Shown piece after piece: positions 1-8,292 of a stretch of 64,000 nt of DNA. Position 1 is the stretch's first letter, and each line of letters opens with the position of its first letter. The stretch is taken from the NCBI RefSeq assembly GCF_030160115.1, contig NZ_BSNS01000011.1:186001-250000 (forward strand). The letters run 5' to 3'. Origin of the DNA: Devosia nitrariae. GTDB lineage: Bacteria > Pseudomonadota > Alphaproteobacteria > Rhizobiales > Devosiaceae. Under the pieces are notes generated by a model. That model made no database searches. It saw only the letters and a program-made list of their open reading frames with translations, and had not been told where the DNA came from. The translations under genes and the position numbers were made by a program.

Positions 1-200
1 GCACCGCTTCGCTATATACCCCCGCCTCGTTCGCCGCGCGCGAGGAGGAAACGGCCGACCGGCTTTTTCAGCGCCGCTTCGACCATGACGAGCCGCAGAA
101 GGTGCGCGAGCGTATTGCCCGCGAGGTCGATTTCGACCCCGACCTCTGGGTGATCACCCTCGAACTGCGCGGCGGCGACCTCGGCTTGCTGGTGGTCTGA
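1..200 (+). CDS. 3' end of an unrecognised gene
   Basis: An open frame enters from the left edge (first full codon at base 3) and ends at TGA 198-200, giving 65 residues rich in acidic and basic side chains and ending LGLLVV. Strong third-position GC supports coding. It stops 8 bases before the stop of the convergent MerR gene. I do not recognise the family from this fragment, so no function is proposed. Confidence 0.45.
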   Translation, partial: TASLYTPASFAAREEETADRLFQRRFDHDEPQKVRERIAREVDFDPDLWVITLELRGGDLGLLVV

Positions 201-207
201 ACACACC

Positions 208-615
208 TCAACCTGCCGGGACCGGAGCGAGCGCCGCGATGATCCGGCATTCGGCAACGGTGCCGTGATTGCAGCGTTCGATCACCTCGGCCAGTTCATC
301 CCTGAGGGCCGTCAGGTCGACAATCTTGCGCTCGACCTCGGTGAGGTGCTGGCGGGCGATGGCGTCGACCGCCTCGCAGGAGCGATCCGTCTGGTCCGCC
401 AGGCCCAGAAGTTCACGGACCTGATCGAGCGAGAAGCCGAGATCGCGGGCACGGCGGACAAAGCTCAGACGGCCCAGATGCTCCTCGTCGTAGGAGCGGT
501 AGTTGCTTCCGGTGCGCCCTGGCTCCGGCAACAGCCCGATCCGTTCATAGTAGCGGATGGTTTCGACCTTCGTGCCCGTTGCCTTGGCAAGGTCTCCGAT
601 GGTGAGGCGCGGCAT
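208..615 (-). CDS. MerR-family heavy-metal-responsive regulator
   Basis: 135 residues, a full-length MerR protein. The N-terminal winged helix (about 1-70) starts LTIGDLAKATGTKVETIRYY, followed by a dimerisation helix (about 80-112) and a C-terminal metal loop. Cys80, Cys115, His117 and Cys123 match the Cys/His pattern of the ZntR/CadR/PbrR branch rather than the two-Cys CueR pattern, so a divalent metal (Zn, Cd, Pb or Co) is the likely signal. It is divergent from a CDF exporter, with a MerR-type promoter in the 66-bp gap between them. The likely role is to bind that promoter and activate the exporter when metal is present. The metal itself cannot be decided from sequence. Confidence 0.88.
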   Translation of the reverse strand: MPRLTIGDLAKATGTKVETIRYYERIGLLPEPGRTGSNYRSYDEEHLGRLSFVRRARDLGFSLDQVRELLGLADQTDRSCEAVDAIARQHLTEVERKIVDLTALRDELAEVIERCNHGTVAECRIIAALAPVPAG

Positions 616-618
616 GGC

Positions 619-649
619 TTGACCCTCTAGTGACTACAGGGTGCATATA
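619..649 (+). promoter_or_regulatory. MerR-type promoter with operator dyad
   Basis: The -35 hexamer TTGACC is at 619-624 and a -10-like CATATA at 644-649, with a 19-bp spacer, the over-long spacing typical of MerR-activated promoters. The spacer region carries a 21-bp dyad at 622-642 with arms ACCCTCTAGT and ACTACAGGGT around a central G, close to the known ZntR/CadR/PbrR operator form. It reads toward the CDF gene and overlaps the start of the merR-like gene (ATG at 615), so autoregulation is likely. Confidence 0.85.
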
Positions 650-681
650 GGCAGCCATACGGTACCTGACCAGAGGACGAT

Positions 682-1341
682 ATGGCCGGCTGCTGCCACG
701 ACGATCAGTGTTCGCAAACGACAACCCCTAACAGCACCCGCTGGCGGCGTGTGCTCTGGGTCGCGCTCGCGGTCAACGCCGCCATGTTCCTGGCCGAAAT
801 CGTCGCGGGGGTTGCCGCCGGCTCGGCGGCGCTCCAGGCCGACGCGATCGACTTCCTCGGCGATTCCGCCAACTACGCGATCAGCCTCGGCGTTGCCGGC
901 ATGGCGCTCGGCTGGCGGGCGCGGGCAGCGCTCGTCAAGGGGTGGTCGCTCGCCCTTCTGGGGGCGGCTGTGCTGGCCTCGACCGTCTGGCACGCGCTTG
1001 CCGGCACATTGCCGCAGGCTGAGACGATGAGCATCGTAGGCGTCCTCGCCCTTCTCGCCAATGTCGGCGTGGCGGTGATGCTGTTTCGCTTCCGCACGGG
1101 CGATTCCAACATGCGCTCGGTATGGATCTGCTCGCGCAACGACGTCATCGGCAATATCGCCGTTCTCCTGGCGGCGGTCGGCGTATTCGGTACCGGCACG
1201 GCCTGGCCCGATCTCGTTGTGGCGACGATCATGGCTGCACTGGGCATCACCGGCGGGTGGCAGATCATCAACGCGGCTCGGGCAGACCTGAGCCGGCAGG
1301 CGGAAGGCGAGGTTTCCTCCCCTCCCGTTGAGGCCACCTGA
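682..1341 (+). CDS. CDF-family cation efflux transporter
   Basis: 219 residues. The Cys/His-rich N-terminus (MAGCCHDDQC) probably binds metal. Hydrophobic helices follow, with the CDF signature region around LQADAIDFLGDSANY (about residues 52-66), whose Asp residues form the transport site. About six membrane segments are visible and the usual large cytoplasmic C-terminal domain is nearly absent, so this is a short CDF protein of the kind paired with MerR regulators. It is an inner-membrane metal/proton antiporter exporting divalent metal. The ATG at 682 follows an AGAGGA ribosome site. Expression should depend on the divergent MerR protein. The ion is not determinable here. Confidence 0.85.
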   Translation: MAGCCHDDQCSQTTTPNSTRWRRVLWVALAVNAAMFLAEIVAGVAAGSAALQADAIDFLGDSANYAISLGVAGMALGWRARAALVKGWSLALLGAAVLASTVWHALAGTLPQAETMSIVGVLALLANVGVAVMLFRFRTGDSNMRSVWICSRNDVIGNIAVLLAAVGVFGTGTAWPDLVVATIMAALGITGGWQIINAARADLSRQAEGEVSSPPVEAT

Positions 1342-1448
1342 TTTGCCCGCGACATATTGCGGCAAAAACGAGGCAAATTAGCGGCTCCTTTACTCTGTTC
1401 ACCTAGCGTGCGGGTAACCAACCTCCTCGCCTCGGAAACCCGCAACAA

Positions 1449-3398
1449 ATGACCATCCGCATCTCTTCCCGCCTCTATCTCATGGGCGCCATCGCGCTTG
1501 CCATGATGACCGTCGGAACGTTCTTCAGCGTCATCAATACGCAGAACCGCCTGGTCGAAGAGCGAAAGACCATGCTCACGGCCATGACCGACAATGTCGC
1601 ATCGATGGTTGCCGCCTACGAGGCGATGGAAAAATCGGGCGACCTGACCACCGAGGAGGCCCAGGCCCGCGCGCTCGCGGCCATTCGCCCGATGCGCTAC
1701 AACGGCGGGGAGTACTTCTGGGTCAACGACGCGAATTCGCGCGTGCTCATGCATCCCATCAAGGCAGAGCTGGAGGGTCAGGATCTTTCCGGCATGGAGG
1801 ACGTCAACGGCAAGCGTATTTTTGCCGAGTTTGCCAGGACCGTGCGCGAGAGCGCGACCGGCAGCGGGTTCGTCGACTACTTTTGGCCAAAGCCTGGCCA
1901 GGAAGAGGCGCAACCCAAGCTCTCCCACGTAAAGGGAACGTCCTGGGGCTGGATCGTCGGTACAGGCGTCTACACGGACGATCTGACTGCAATGTTCTGG
2001 AGCAACGCGCGGATCCTGGGCCTGGCACTGGTCGCCGGCGTCCTGGTCATGGGCGCTGCCGCCTTCCTCATCACCCGCTCGATCACCCGGCCGGTCAACG
2101 CGCTGACCAATGCCATGGGTAAGCTCGCTGAGGGCGATCTCTCGATCGAAGTGCCCGCCGCCAAGAGCCGTGACGAGATCGGCGACATGGCCCGCGCCGT
2201 ACTGGTCTTCAAGGAAACCGCCATTGAGCAGCAGCGCATGGAGGTTGAGGCCGCCGAAGTGCGCGAGCAGCGCGAGGTGGAACGCACCACCGCCGAAACC
2301 GAGCGGGCCGCGCGCGAAGCCGAGAAAGCCGAGCAGGCAAAGACAGACGAGATTGTCATCGAGACTCTCGTCAAGGGCCTTGCCGCCATGGCCGACGGCA
2401 ACCTGACGTTCCGCATCACTGCCGACCTGCCGAAATCAGCCGAATGGCTCAAGAACGACTTCAACCGCATGGCTGAGCGGCTCAACACGCTGGTCGCCCA
2501 GATTCGCGAGACGTCCCGGGCGGTGAAGACCGCCACGGGCGAAATCCTCTCGGGCGCTAACGACCTGTCCGAGCGCACCACCAAGCAGGCCGCCACCATT
2601 GAGGAAACGGCCGCGGCCATGGAACAGCTGTCGCAGACTGTCATGGAGAACGCCAAGCGCGCCCAGCAGGCTGCAGGTGCTGCTTCGACCGTAGCGGTTT
2701 CGGCCGAGGACGGCGGCAAGGTGATGCGTGAGGCGACCGTCGCCATGGAGCGGATCACCGCATCTTCCAGCAAAGTCTCCGATATCATCGGCATGATCGA
2801 CGATATCGCTTTCCAGACCAACCTCCTGGCGCTCAATGCCTCGGTCGAGGCGGCACGCGCGGGCGAGGCCGGCAAAGGCTTTGCGGTCGTCGCCGTCGAA
2901 GTGCGGCGTCTGGCGCAGTCCGCAGCCGAGGCTTCGGGCGACGTCAAGGCGCTGATCGAGCAGTCGGCCAACGAAGTCAACGGCGGCAGCAGGCTGGTGG
3001 CGGAAGCCGCCGCCAAGCTCGATGCCATGCTCGAATCGGCCAAGACCAGCACCGAACTGATGGAGGGTATCGCCCGCCAGAGTCAGGAGCAGGCCTCGGC
3101 CATCGAGGAGGTCAACACCGCCGTTCGTCAGATGGATGAGATGACCCAGCACAATGCTGCGCTCGTCGAGGAGACCAACGCTGCAATTGAGCAGACCGAA
3201 AACCATGCGAGCTCGCTCGACCATATTGTCGACGTGTTCAAGACCGATGGCCAAGCCGAAGCGGGCGAGCCCTACAGCACACCGTCCGTCCGCAGGACCA
3301 CGCAGCCGGCGGCGGCCGCGCGCAAGGTTCGCCAGGCGGCGTCGAACTACCTGACTGACGGCAATGCGGCGGTCAGCGCGGACTGGTCGGAGTTCTGA
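1449..3398 (+). CDS. Methyl-accepting chemotaxis protein with sCache sensor
   Basis: 649 residues. Membrane segment 1 is at about 8-28. A periplasmic single Cache domain (about 33-180) contains [13 protein letters not shown] and [13 protein letters not shown]. Membrane segment 2 is at about 187-208, followed by HAMP (about 210-262), a long Glu/Arg-rich coiled coil, a second HAMP-like segment ([14 protein letters not shown]) and the conserved signalling hairpin with [24 protein letters not shown]. The last five residues, DWSEF, fit the xWxxF tail that tethers CheR in enteric receptors, which suggests a methylation-competent receptor. No other che gene lies in the window, so it is an orphan receptor locus. 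A small organic ligand is likely from the Cache domain, but unknown. Confidence 0.93.
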   Translation: MTIRISSRLYLMGAIALAMMTVGTFFSVINTQNRLVEERKTMLTAMTDNVASMVAAYEAMEKSGDLTTEEAQARALAAIRPMRYNGGEYFWVNDANSRVLMHPIKAELEGQDLSGMEDVNGKRIFAEFARTVRESATGSGFVDYFWPKPGQEEAQPKLSHVKGTSWGWIVGTGVYTDDLTAMFWSNARILGLALVAGVLVMGAAAFLITRSITRPVNALTNAMGKLAEGDLSIEVPAAKSRDEIGDMARAVLVFKETAIEQQRMEVEAAEVREQREVERTTAETERAAREAEKAEQAKTDEIVIETLVKGLAAMADGNLTFRITADLPKSAEWLKNDFNRMAERLNTLVAQIRETSRAVKTATGEILSGANDLSERTTKQAATIEETAAAMEQLSQTVMENAKRAQQAAGAASTVAVSAEDGGKVMREATVAMERITASSSKVSDIIGMIDDIAFQTNLLALNASVEAARAGEAGKGFAVVAVEVRRLAQSAAEASGDVKALIEQSANEVNGGSRLVAEAAAKLDAMLESAKTSTELMEGIARQSQEQASAIEEVNTAVRQMDEMTQHNAALVEETNAAIEQTENHASSLDHIVDVFKTDGQAEAGEPYSTPSVRRTTQPAAAARKVRQAASNYLTDGNAAVSADWSEF

Positions 3399-3426
3399 TC
3401 GGTCGAAGGCGCGAACAAGCAATAAA

Positions 3427-3460
3427 GCCGCGTTGCCCGTGGGCAGCGCGGCCTTCTTCT
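3427..3460 (+). terminator. Intrinsic terminator after the chemoreceptor gene
   Basis: Stem GCCGCG plus TGCCC pairs with GGGCA plus CGCGGC (one mismatch between the two blocks, loop GT), followed by a T-rich tail TTCTTCTT. It lies 29 bp after the chemoreceptor stop codon. Confidence 0.75.
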
Positions 3461-3525
3461 TGCCTGAAACGCTTAGAGCGGGCCGTGTAAAAAACGGGGC
3501 GGACTTTTCGCGACGTGATCGCTCC

Positions 3526-3670
3526 AGGGTGTGTTGGGATTCAGGTCAGGCCGAGGCGAAAATGACCGTTATCGAGAACCGGAGCGCAGCGTACCTTCGG
3601 GTACGAGAGCACCGGAAGCGCAGAGAATGGCCATTTGCAGACCGGCATTACCTGAATAGCAACACACCCT
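3526..3670. repeat. 145-bp palindromic intergenic element (RIME-like)
   Basis: The outer arms (3526-3546 and 3650-3670) are inverted repeats matching at about 18 of 21 positions: AGGGTGTGTT...ATTCAGGT against ACCTGAAT...AACACACCCT. Inner elements include two parallel copies of a CCGGA-GCGCAG block and a small hairpin GTACCttcgGGTAC. The whole can fold into a long cruciform. It resembles palindromic mosaic elements scattered in Rhizobiales genomes. It contains no transposase. Its right edge supplies bases of the TAG stop codon of the neighbouring DUF2336 gene. Confidence 0.8.
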
Positions 3671-4853
3671 AGCCGGCGCGCCGGGCACCGATGCGAGCCA
3701 GCGCTTCGATCGCCTGGTCGATGGCTGGGTTGCGGGCCGGGGCGACGGGGGTGCGCCTGCTTTCCTCGGTGAACGGCTGGTACTCGGGCTTGACGAGCTC
3801 CAGTAGGTTCACTTCGCCGCGCCACGCGCTCATCAGATAGGCCATGGAATCCTGCGGCACGCTCTCGAAGAGAGAAACGAAATCGGCGAGGGCCTTGGAG
3901 CGGTCCTGGTCGTGCGCCGTGGCGTGGATGAGCACCTTGAGCCCGTCCTGCGCCGTGCAGCCGAAGGCGCGCAGGACGACGAAGAGTGCAGCCCCGGTCA
4001 CGTCGTGCGCGATCTGCCCGCAGCGCACTTCATCGAGGCCGGTGATCTGCGCCAGGAGCCGGGTGACCTCCGGCCGCCGGTTCTCCGAAAAGAGCTTCAT
4101 CAGCGCCCGAGTGAGTTCGGCATTGGCGACGGCGATCTGCTCAATGGTGCGTTTGATCGGGGCGGCGGGCGTCGCCCGGCCGGCAAAGGCTCGAATGACT
4201 TTGATGCGCGCCGCATCGGTCACGTCGAAGAAGGCCGGAGCGAGGAGGGCCGCGTCGAAATCGGCGCGCGCGGCCAGCGACTCGGCAACGATGTGGTCCA
4301 TATGCGCCGACCGTGCCAGTGCGCTGAGGTAAGCACCTCGCAGGCTGACGGCGCCATTGGCCGCCAGCGCCCGGTAGACCTTGCGCGAGTTCATCTGGAA
4401 GAGCTTAGCGAGCACGATGTTGCTCGGGTCAGCCCGGCGCGCCAGGGCAGCGGCGATGTCGCTGTCCTGCCGGGCAATGAGATCGAGCATGGTCTTTTCG
4501 GAAAGGCTCGCAGCCATGTTGATCCAGCGTACCAGGTCATCGCCGATGTGCTCGGCGATCAATCCCTCGAGGGCAGGCGACAGGAGGTCGGCGCGCACGA
4601 GAATCGCGGCCGCCTTTGCGCGCGCATGCGGGCCAGCGGCGGGAAAGAGCCGCAAGGCAAGGGCCTCGAACTGTTCCATCTCGGGATGAGTTGGTTTGCC
4701 GCGCCGCACATAGGCGTCGCACGCAGCGATCAGCAGGGTGTTGGTTCGATCCACCCCGCCGCCGTCTATCAAAAGTTGAAACGTCTCATAGGGTTGAAAT
4801 CCAAGCATTTCCCAAACCGTCGACCGAGCCCAAGCACCTGATTCCGGTGCCAT
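3669..4853 (-). CDS. DUF2336 domain protein
   Basis: 394 residues, soluble and almost all helical, with repeated Ala/Leu-rich helices of the HEAT-like kind (for example LLSPALEGLIAEHIGDD). This fits DUF2336, a family largely restricted to Alphaproteobacteria with no settled function. An alternative start is the ATG at 4808 (MLGFQPYETF), which would drop 15 residues of low similarity value. Neither start has a convincing ribosome site, so the 5' end is uncertain. A CtrA-like box lies 22-36 bp upstream of the longer start, which would favour the shorter one. The gene ends inside the palindromic repeat. Confidence 0.75.
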   Translation of the reverse strand: MAPESGAWARSTVWEMLGFQPYETFQLLIDGGGVDRTNTLLIAACDAYVRRGKPTHPEMEQFEALALRLFPAAGPHARAKAAAILVRADLLSPALEGLIAEHIGDDLVRWINMAASLSEKTMLDLIARQDSDIAAALARRADPSNIVLAKLFQMNSRKVYRALAANGAVSLRGAYLSALARSAHMDHIVAESLAARADFDAALLAPAFFDVTDAARIKVIRAFAGRATPAAPIKRTIEQIAVANAELTRALMKLFSENRRPEVTRLLAQITGLDEVRCGQIAHDVTGAALFVVLRAFGCTAQDGLKVLIHATAHDQDRSKALADFVSLFESVPQDSMAYLMSAWRGEVNLLELVKPEYQPFTEESRRTPVAPARNPAIDQAIEALARIGARRAG

Positions 4854-4874
4854 TCTACTCTTGCCGCCGATTCG

Positions 4875-4889
4875 TTAGCGAACTGTTAA
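4875..4889. promoter_or_regulatory. Possible CtrA box upstream of DUF2336 gene
   Basis: TTAG-N7-TTAA followed by CC, one mismatch from the CtrA consensus TTAA-N7-TTAA. It is upstream of the minus-strand DUF2336 gene. Assignment rests on the motif only. Confidence 0.35.
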
Positions 4890-4978
4890 CCTTGACGAAC
4901 TCTTAATGCATGAGCGGGTAGATAGGCGCTGATTTGCAACAACCAAGCCTGACCCCTGTGGGAACGGAGCGGACGAGA

Positions 4979-5074
4979 GCGGGATGCGAAAACGTGGGTT
5001 CTTCGCGAAAGATCCCGCGATAACACAACGTTAGAGCGCGCGATTTGCTTCAATCGAATCGCATCGCGCTCTAG
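4979..5074. repeat. Dispersed repeat family R1, copy A
   Basis: A unit of the form GGATGCGAAAA ... GATCCCGCGATAACA ... AGAGCGC, followed by the palindrome CGATTTG-CTTCAAT-CGAATCG and ending GCGCTCTAG. Similar units occur at 15708-15811 and 19401-19500, and a 3' half unit at 23435-23474. It sits in the gap of about 330 bp between the divergent DUF2336 and lipoprotein genes. The rest of that gap shows only the CtrA-like box and a ribosome site. Confidence 0.8.
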
Positions 5075-5184
5075 AGCGGAGGGCAGGTTGGGGAAACTTG
5101 TCGCGTTCACCAGGCGAGCGAGGCCCGCCCCGAAGGGTCCCGGACCCGGCGGCGGACGGATATTGATGTTTACCGGAGTGCGGT

Positions 5185-6072
5185 ATGAGCGAAACGGGCT
5201 GCCGTCGACGACACAGCGCTCCGGTCCCGACAAACCCAAGCGCAAGCGCGGATAGGCGCGCGGTGCAGGGGGCAGGATTTGCCGCGGCAGCCGCGGTGTT
5301 GCTGGTGCTTGCCGCGTGCGGTCCACGTCCCGTTGGCGATTTCGGCCGCGCGGCGCCCAGCTACATGCACGACGTGGCCATGCCCGCCACAGGCACGGTG
5401 CTCGCTTCCGCCCGGGGCGAGCCGGTTTCGGATTTCAACCAGACCGACGAGGAAAGGCTGATGCACGACCGCATCTGGCGCTTCCTCGTTGCTCCGCATG
5501 CCAAGGACTGGTCGTTCGACTTCGTCACTGAACTGCAGCGTACCCGCATCACCCCGGTCGGCTCGCGCGCCTTCGGCGTCGAGCGCTACTATTCCTGGCT
5601 GCGTGAGACGCACTACCAGTCCTCGGGCGTGCGCTATGCAACGCTTAGCCGGCATATCCTCGCCGATATCGATACGATCCCCGCAACGTTTGCAGCGATT
5701 TGCGCGGTGATCGAGGTGGACCGGCAGCGTGCCGCGGCAATCGCGACCCTTTCCTCGCTGGGCCCCAATGAGGCCGCCGAAGCGCGGTCGCGCAAGGCCG
5801 AGAACGACCAGTCGATCGCCTGGTTCGTGGCCATGCTCAACTATCGGTTCGAGTCGTACAACTATGCGCTCGACCACCTCCTGGTCGAAACTCCCGCCCC
5901 TCAATCCGTGACAGTGGACTACGAGCTCACCCGCCTCGGTCACCACGTCGCGCGCGCCAACGCTCACGACTTCTGCAGCGGCGCAACCTGGCGCCACGCC
6001 CAGCAGGGCGCGCCGATCCGCTCGCGCTTCGCGACGCAGGCGGTGGACAACGAGGTCATCGCCATCAAGTAG
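5185..6072 (+). CDS. Putative lipoprotein of unknown function
   Basis: 295 residues. A basic N-terminus and hydrophobic stretch end in the lipobox LAAC (Cys about residue 47), so a membrane-anchored lipoprotein is expected. The mature part is mostly helical, with conserved-looking aromatic blocks such as RYYSWLRETHYQSSGVRY. The start ATG is preceded by GGAG. The N-terminus before the hydrophobic stretch is unusually long (about 30 residues). I do not recognise a named family. It stands alone between a repeat and a TetR gene. Confidence 0.7.
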   Translation: MSETGCRRRHSAPVPTNPSASADRRAVQGAGFAAAAAVLLVLAACGPRPVGDFGRAAPSYMHDVAMPATGTVLASARGEPVSDFNQTDEERLMHDRIWRFLVAPHAKDWSFDFVTELQRTRITPVGSRAFGVERYYSWLRETHYQSSGVRYATLSRHILADIDTIPATFAAICAVIEVDRQRAAAIATLSSLGPNEAAEARSRKAENDQSIAWFVAMLNYRFESYNYALDHLLVETPAPQSVTVDYELTRLGHHVARANAHDFCSGATWRHAQQGAPIRSRFATQAVDNEVIAIK

Positions 6073-6155
6073 CAGCCGGCGGACCCTGCGCTGGGGGCCC
6101 CCCGCGCGGGCATCCGCACGCTTGCATCGCGAAGTCTTCTTCGACCTTGCAATAA

Positions 6156-6191
6156 ACCAACCAGTCGGTATAGTTGGACCGACTGATTGGT
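6156..6191. promoter_or_regulatory. TetR-type operator dyad
   Basis: Inverted repeat with arms ACCAACCAGTCGGT (6156-6169) and ACCGACTGATTGGT (6178-6191), matching at 13 of 14 positions around an 8-bp spacer. It lies 12 bp before the start of the TetR gene and touches its ribosome site GGAGG (6194-6198), so it is a likely autoregulatory operator that would also control the downstream VOC gene. Confidence 0.75.
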
Positions 6192-6203
6192 ATGGAGGCG
6201 TGA

Positions 6204-6884
6204 ATGGTTCTTCGGGAGCAGTTGCGGAATGAAACCGAGGGCCGGCGGCTGGCACGGGACCAGCACGAGTCCAAACTCAGGTTTCTCGACGCCACCTTCA
6301 AGGTCGTGCGCACCAAGGGCTATACGGCCACGCGCGTCGAGGACGTCTGCGCCGAGGCGGGGCTGACCAAGGGCAGCTTCTTCCACCATTTCAAGAGCAA
6401 GGAGGACCTGGCGCTGGCCGCCGTCGCCCATTGGGATGCGCATGCCGCCCATGTCTTTGAGGACGCGCCTTTCCTGGGTGAGGCCGATCCCCTCGACCGG
6501 CTCATCGGCTATATCGATTTCCGCAAGGCAATCCTGACCGGTGACGTTCCCGAGTTCACCTGCTTCATCGGAACGGTCATCCAGGACGTCTACCGCACGC
6601 ATCCCGACATCGGCGCGGCCTGCGAGAAAAGCCTTGCAGCAGGGAACGCATGGCTCGAGGCGGAAATCCGGGCCGCGATGGACAAATACGACCCGCCCGG
6701 TGATTGGACGCCGGAAAGCCTGGCGCTTCATATCGAGGCCGTGGTGCAGGGCGGCTTCGTTCTGGCCAAGGCGGGCGGCGGCGCGGCAGCCGCGGCCGCG
6801 TGTCTCGAGCACCTGCGCCGCTATCTCGGTCTTCTGTTCGGGCGCTCCGTCCGGACGGGAAATGGTGCGCCAGCGGCAACATGA
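6204..6884 (+). CDS. TetR/AcrR-family transcriptional regulator
   Basis: 226 residues. The helix-turn-helix spans about 24-70 (TRVEDVCAEAGLTKGSFFHHF, a typical TetR recognition helix). The C-terminal ligand domain has the TetR_C pattern seen in regulators of small detoxification genes (FTCFIGTVIQDVYRTHP). The start is preceded by GGAGG. A strong dyad just upstream implies self-repression. The frameshifted VOC gene follows 35 bp downstream with its own ribosome site, so the two probably formed an operon. The ligand is unknown. Confidence 0.9.
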   Translation: MVLREQLRNETEGRRLARDQHESKLRFLDATFKVVRTKGYTATRVEDVCAEAGLTKGSFFHHFKSKEDLALAAVAHWDAHAAHVFEDAPFLGEADPLDRLIGYIDFRKAILTGDVPEFTCFIGTVIQDVYRTHPDIGAACEKSLAAGNAWLEAEIRAAMDKYDPPGDWTPESLALHIEAVVQGGFVLAKAGGGAAAAAACLEHLRRYLGLLFGRSVRTGNGAPAAT

Positions 6885-6919
6885 GCTGAATCAGTAAGAT
6901 CGCCAGAGGAGGATCCACC

Positions 6920-7299
6920 ATGGGACAGCCCGTCGTTCACTTCGAAATCATCGGCAAGGACCCTGAAAAACTGCGCAGCTACTATCGCGAGCTCTCGGCT
7001 GGCGGTTCGATACGAGCGAGCCGGTAGCCGAGGCGATATCCGAGCCTGCCAACTATGGCTTTGTGGAAAGTGACGCCAATGGCGGCGGGATTCCCGGCGG
7101 CATCGCCGGCGGTGCGGGCTACGATAGCCATGTGACCTTCTACGTGGCCGTCGACAATGTCGAAAATGCGCTGCAGAAGGCCGAGAGCCTGGGCGGGACG
7201 CGGCGCCTGGGACCGGTCGCATCGCCCAGCGGCAAGCTTGCGGTGGGGCACTTCACCGACCCGGAGGGGCATCTGATTGGCGTCGCCGGCGGGGCCTGA
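6920..7299 (+). pseudogene. VOC/glyoxalase-family gene broken by a 1-nt frameshift
   Basis: The ATG at 6920 follows AGGAGGATCC. The first 24 codons read MGQPVVHFEIIGKDPEKLRS and on to YYRELS, then run into a stop at about 7026. Restoring a single T near 6995 (CTC-TCG to CTC-TTC-GG) gives FGWRFDTSEPVAEAIS and continues to HFTDPEGHLIGVAGGA, stop at 7297-7299. That gives a complete VOC protein of about 126 residues. The fold is a beta-alpha-beta-beta-beta dioxygenase/glyoxalase module, often a metal-dependent small-molecule enzyme. It is either a recent pseudogene or a base-calling error. The rest of the frame is undamaged, which favours a very recent lesion or an error. Confidence 0.85.
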
Positions 7300-7304
7300 G
7301 GGAG

Positions 7305-7889
7305 CTAGCCTTCGAGTCCCCGAACCCAGCCCAGCACGAGATCGAGCTTGGCTGGATTATCAAGACCAAGGTCTTCAAGGCTTTGCCATGTCGGGAAGAC
7401 GAGGGCATGCCTGACGGTTGCCAGAATCGCGTCCCGGTTCCCTGGTGGGCCGAAAACCAGACCGTCGCCCACGCCAGCGACGAATTCGGCGAACTGCGCC
7501 ATCGGCTGTTGAAGCGCCGGCACGTCCGCGACGTCCCGGTGCGAGACCAGCCACATACGGCGCGTGCGGGCATAGTAGGCATAGAAGCGTTCGAACGCAG
7601 TTCGCAGGCGCGCAACCGGGTCGGCGATACCAGCCCACTCCGCGGGATCGGGCGGCGGGTTCAGGTGCAGCCAGTGCGACGTGCAGGCCCGGAAAACGGC
7701 CGTTTCATCCGAGAAATGACGATAGACGGTTAGCCGCTGAACGCCCGCCCGCTCAGCGATGGCGCTGATCGTGGTGGCGCGCGCGCCGATCTCTTCATGA
7801 AGATGCATCGTAGCTTCTACGATCCGTTGCCGGGTCTCTTCCTGGGACTTTGCCCGCTCACGCATGCGGTACTGACGCTTTTCGCTCAT
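7305..7889 (-). CDS. TetR-family transcriptional regulator
   Basis: 194 residues with an N-terminal helix-turn-helix at about 20-66 (TTISAIAERAGVQRLTVYRHF). The C-terminal helical domain is of the kind found in TetR regulators of unknown ligand. It is convergent with the broken VOC gene (5 bp between stops). Its promoter region (7890-7975) faces the small DUF1127-like gene, which it might control. No clear long dyad is seen there beyond a short AATGATCATT palindrome at 7962-7971. Confidence 0.85.
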   Translation of the reverse strand: MSEKRQYRMRERAKSQEETRQRIVEATMHLHEEIGARATTISAIAERAGVQRLTVYRHFSDETAVFRACTSHWLHLNPPPDPAEWAGIADPVARLRTAFERFYAYYARTRRMWLVSHRDVADVPALQQPMAQFAEFVAGVGDGLVFGPPGNRDAILATVRHALVFPTWQSLEDLGLDNPAKLDLVLGWVRGLEG

Positions 7890-7975
7890 TGGCTATACAT
7901 GGCTGCTCATCGAACCGTTGACAAGAGGAAACGTTTCGCGCTAGCCAATTAAATAAACACTAATGATCATTGAAA

Positions 7976-8233
7976 ATGGACAACGCGATGACCACACTTG
8001 AAGCTATCCCGCCCGGCGATGGCGTCGAGCCCCGTCGTTCCAGAAAGTCGCGAGCTTTCGGATGGCGCTATTTGTTGGGAACGGTTCGCCGCGCATTCGT
8101 GCGTTCTCGGCGGGGCACGCGAATTCGCGACCTGCCGGATTGGCTGCAACGCGATCTCGGCTACGAGCCCGGCGGACCCCGCCACGTGCCAACCGACACG
8201 GCCGTTCGTCTGCTCTTTGGCACGACCAAATAA
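7976..8233 (+). CDS. Small basic DUF1127-like protein
   Basis: 85 residues from the ATG at 7976 (an earlier TTG at 7970 and a later ATG at 7988 are possible). The protein is Arg-rich in its middle. It has RDLPDWLQRDLGYEP near the C-terminus, resembling the L-x-D-x-x-L-x-D-[IL]-G core of DUF1127 (YjiS) proteins, which act in phosphate, RNA and stress physiology in other Alphaproteobacteria. The family assignment is tentative. A strong hairpin follows the stop. Confidence 0.6.
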   Translation: MDNAMTTLEAIPPGDGVEPRRSRKSRAFGWRYLLGTVRRAFVRSRRGTRIRDLPDWLQRDLGYEPGGPRHVPTDTAVRLLFGTTK

Positions 8234-8252
8234 CTTGTCGCCCACGAACGAA

Positions 8253-8292
8253 GAGCAAGCAGCCGTCCCATGGGACGGCTGCTCGTCATTTT
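8253..8292 (+). terminator. Strong hairpin terminator
   Basis: Perfect 24-bp palindrome at 8259-8282 (GCAGCCGTCCCA and its complement), flanked by GAGCA/GCTC, then GTCATTTT. It terminates the DUF1127-like gene. The symmetric stem could also stop minus-strand transcripts of the nitronate monooxygenase run. Confidence 0.75.
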
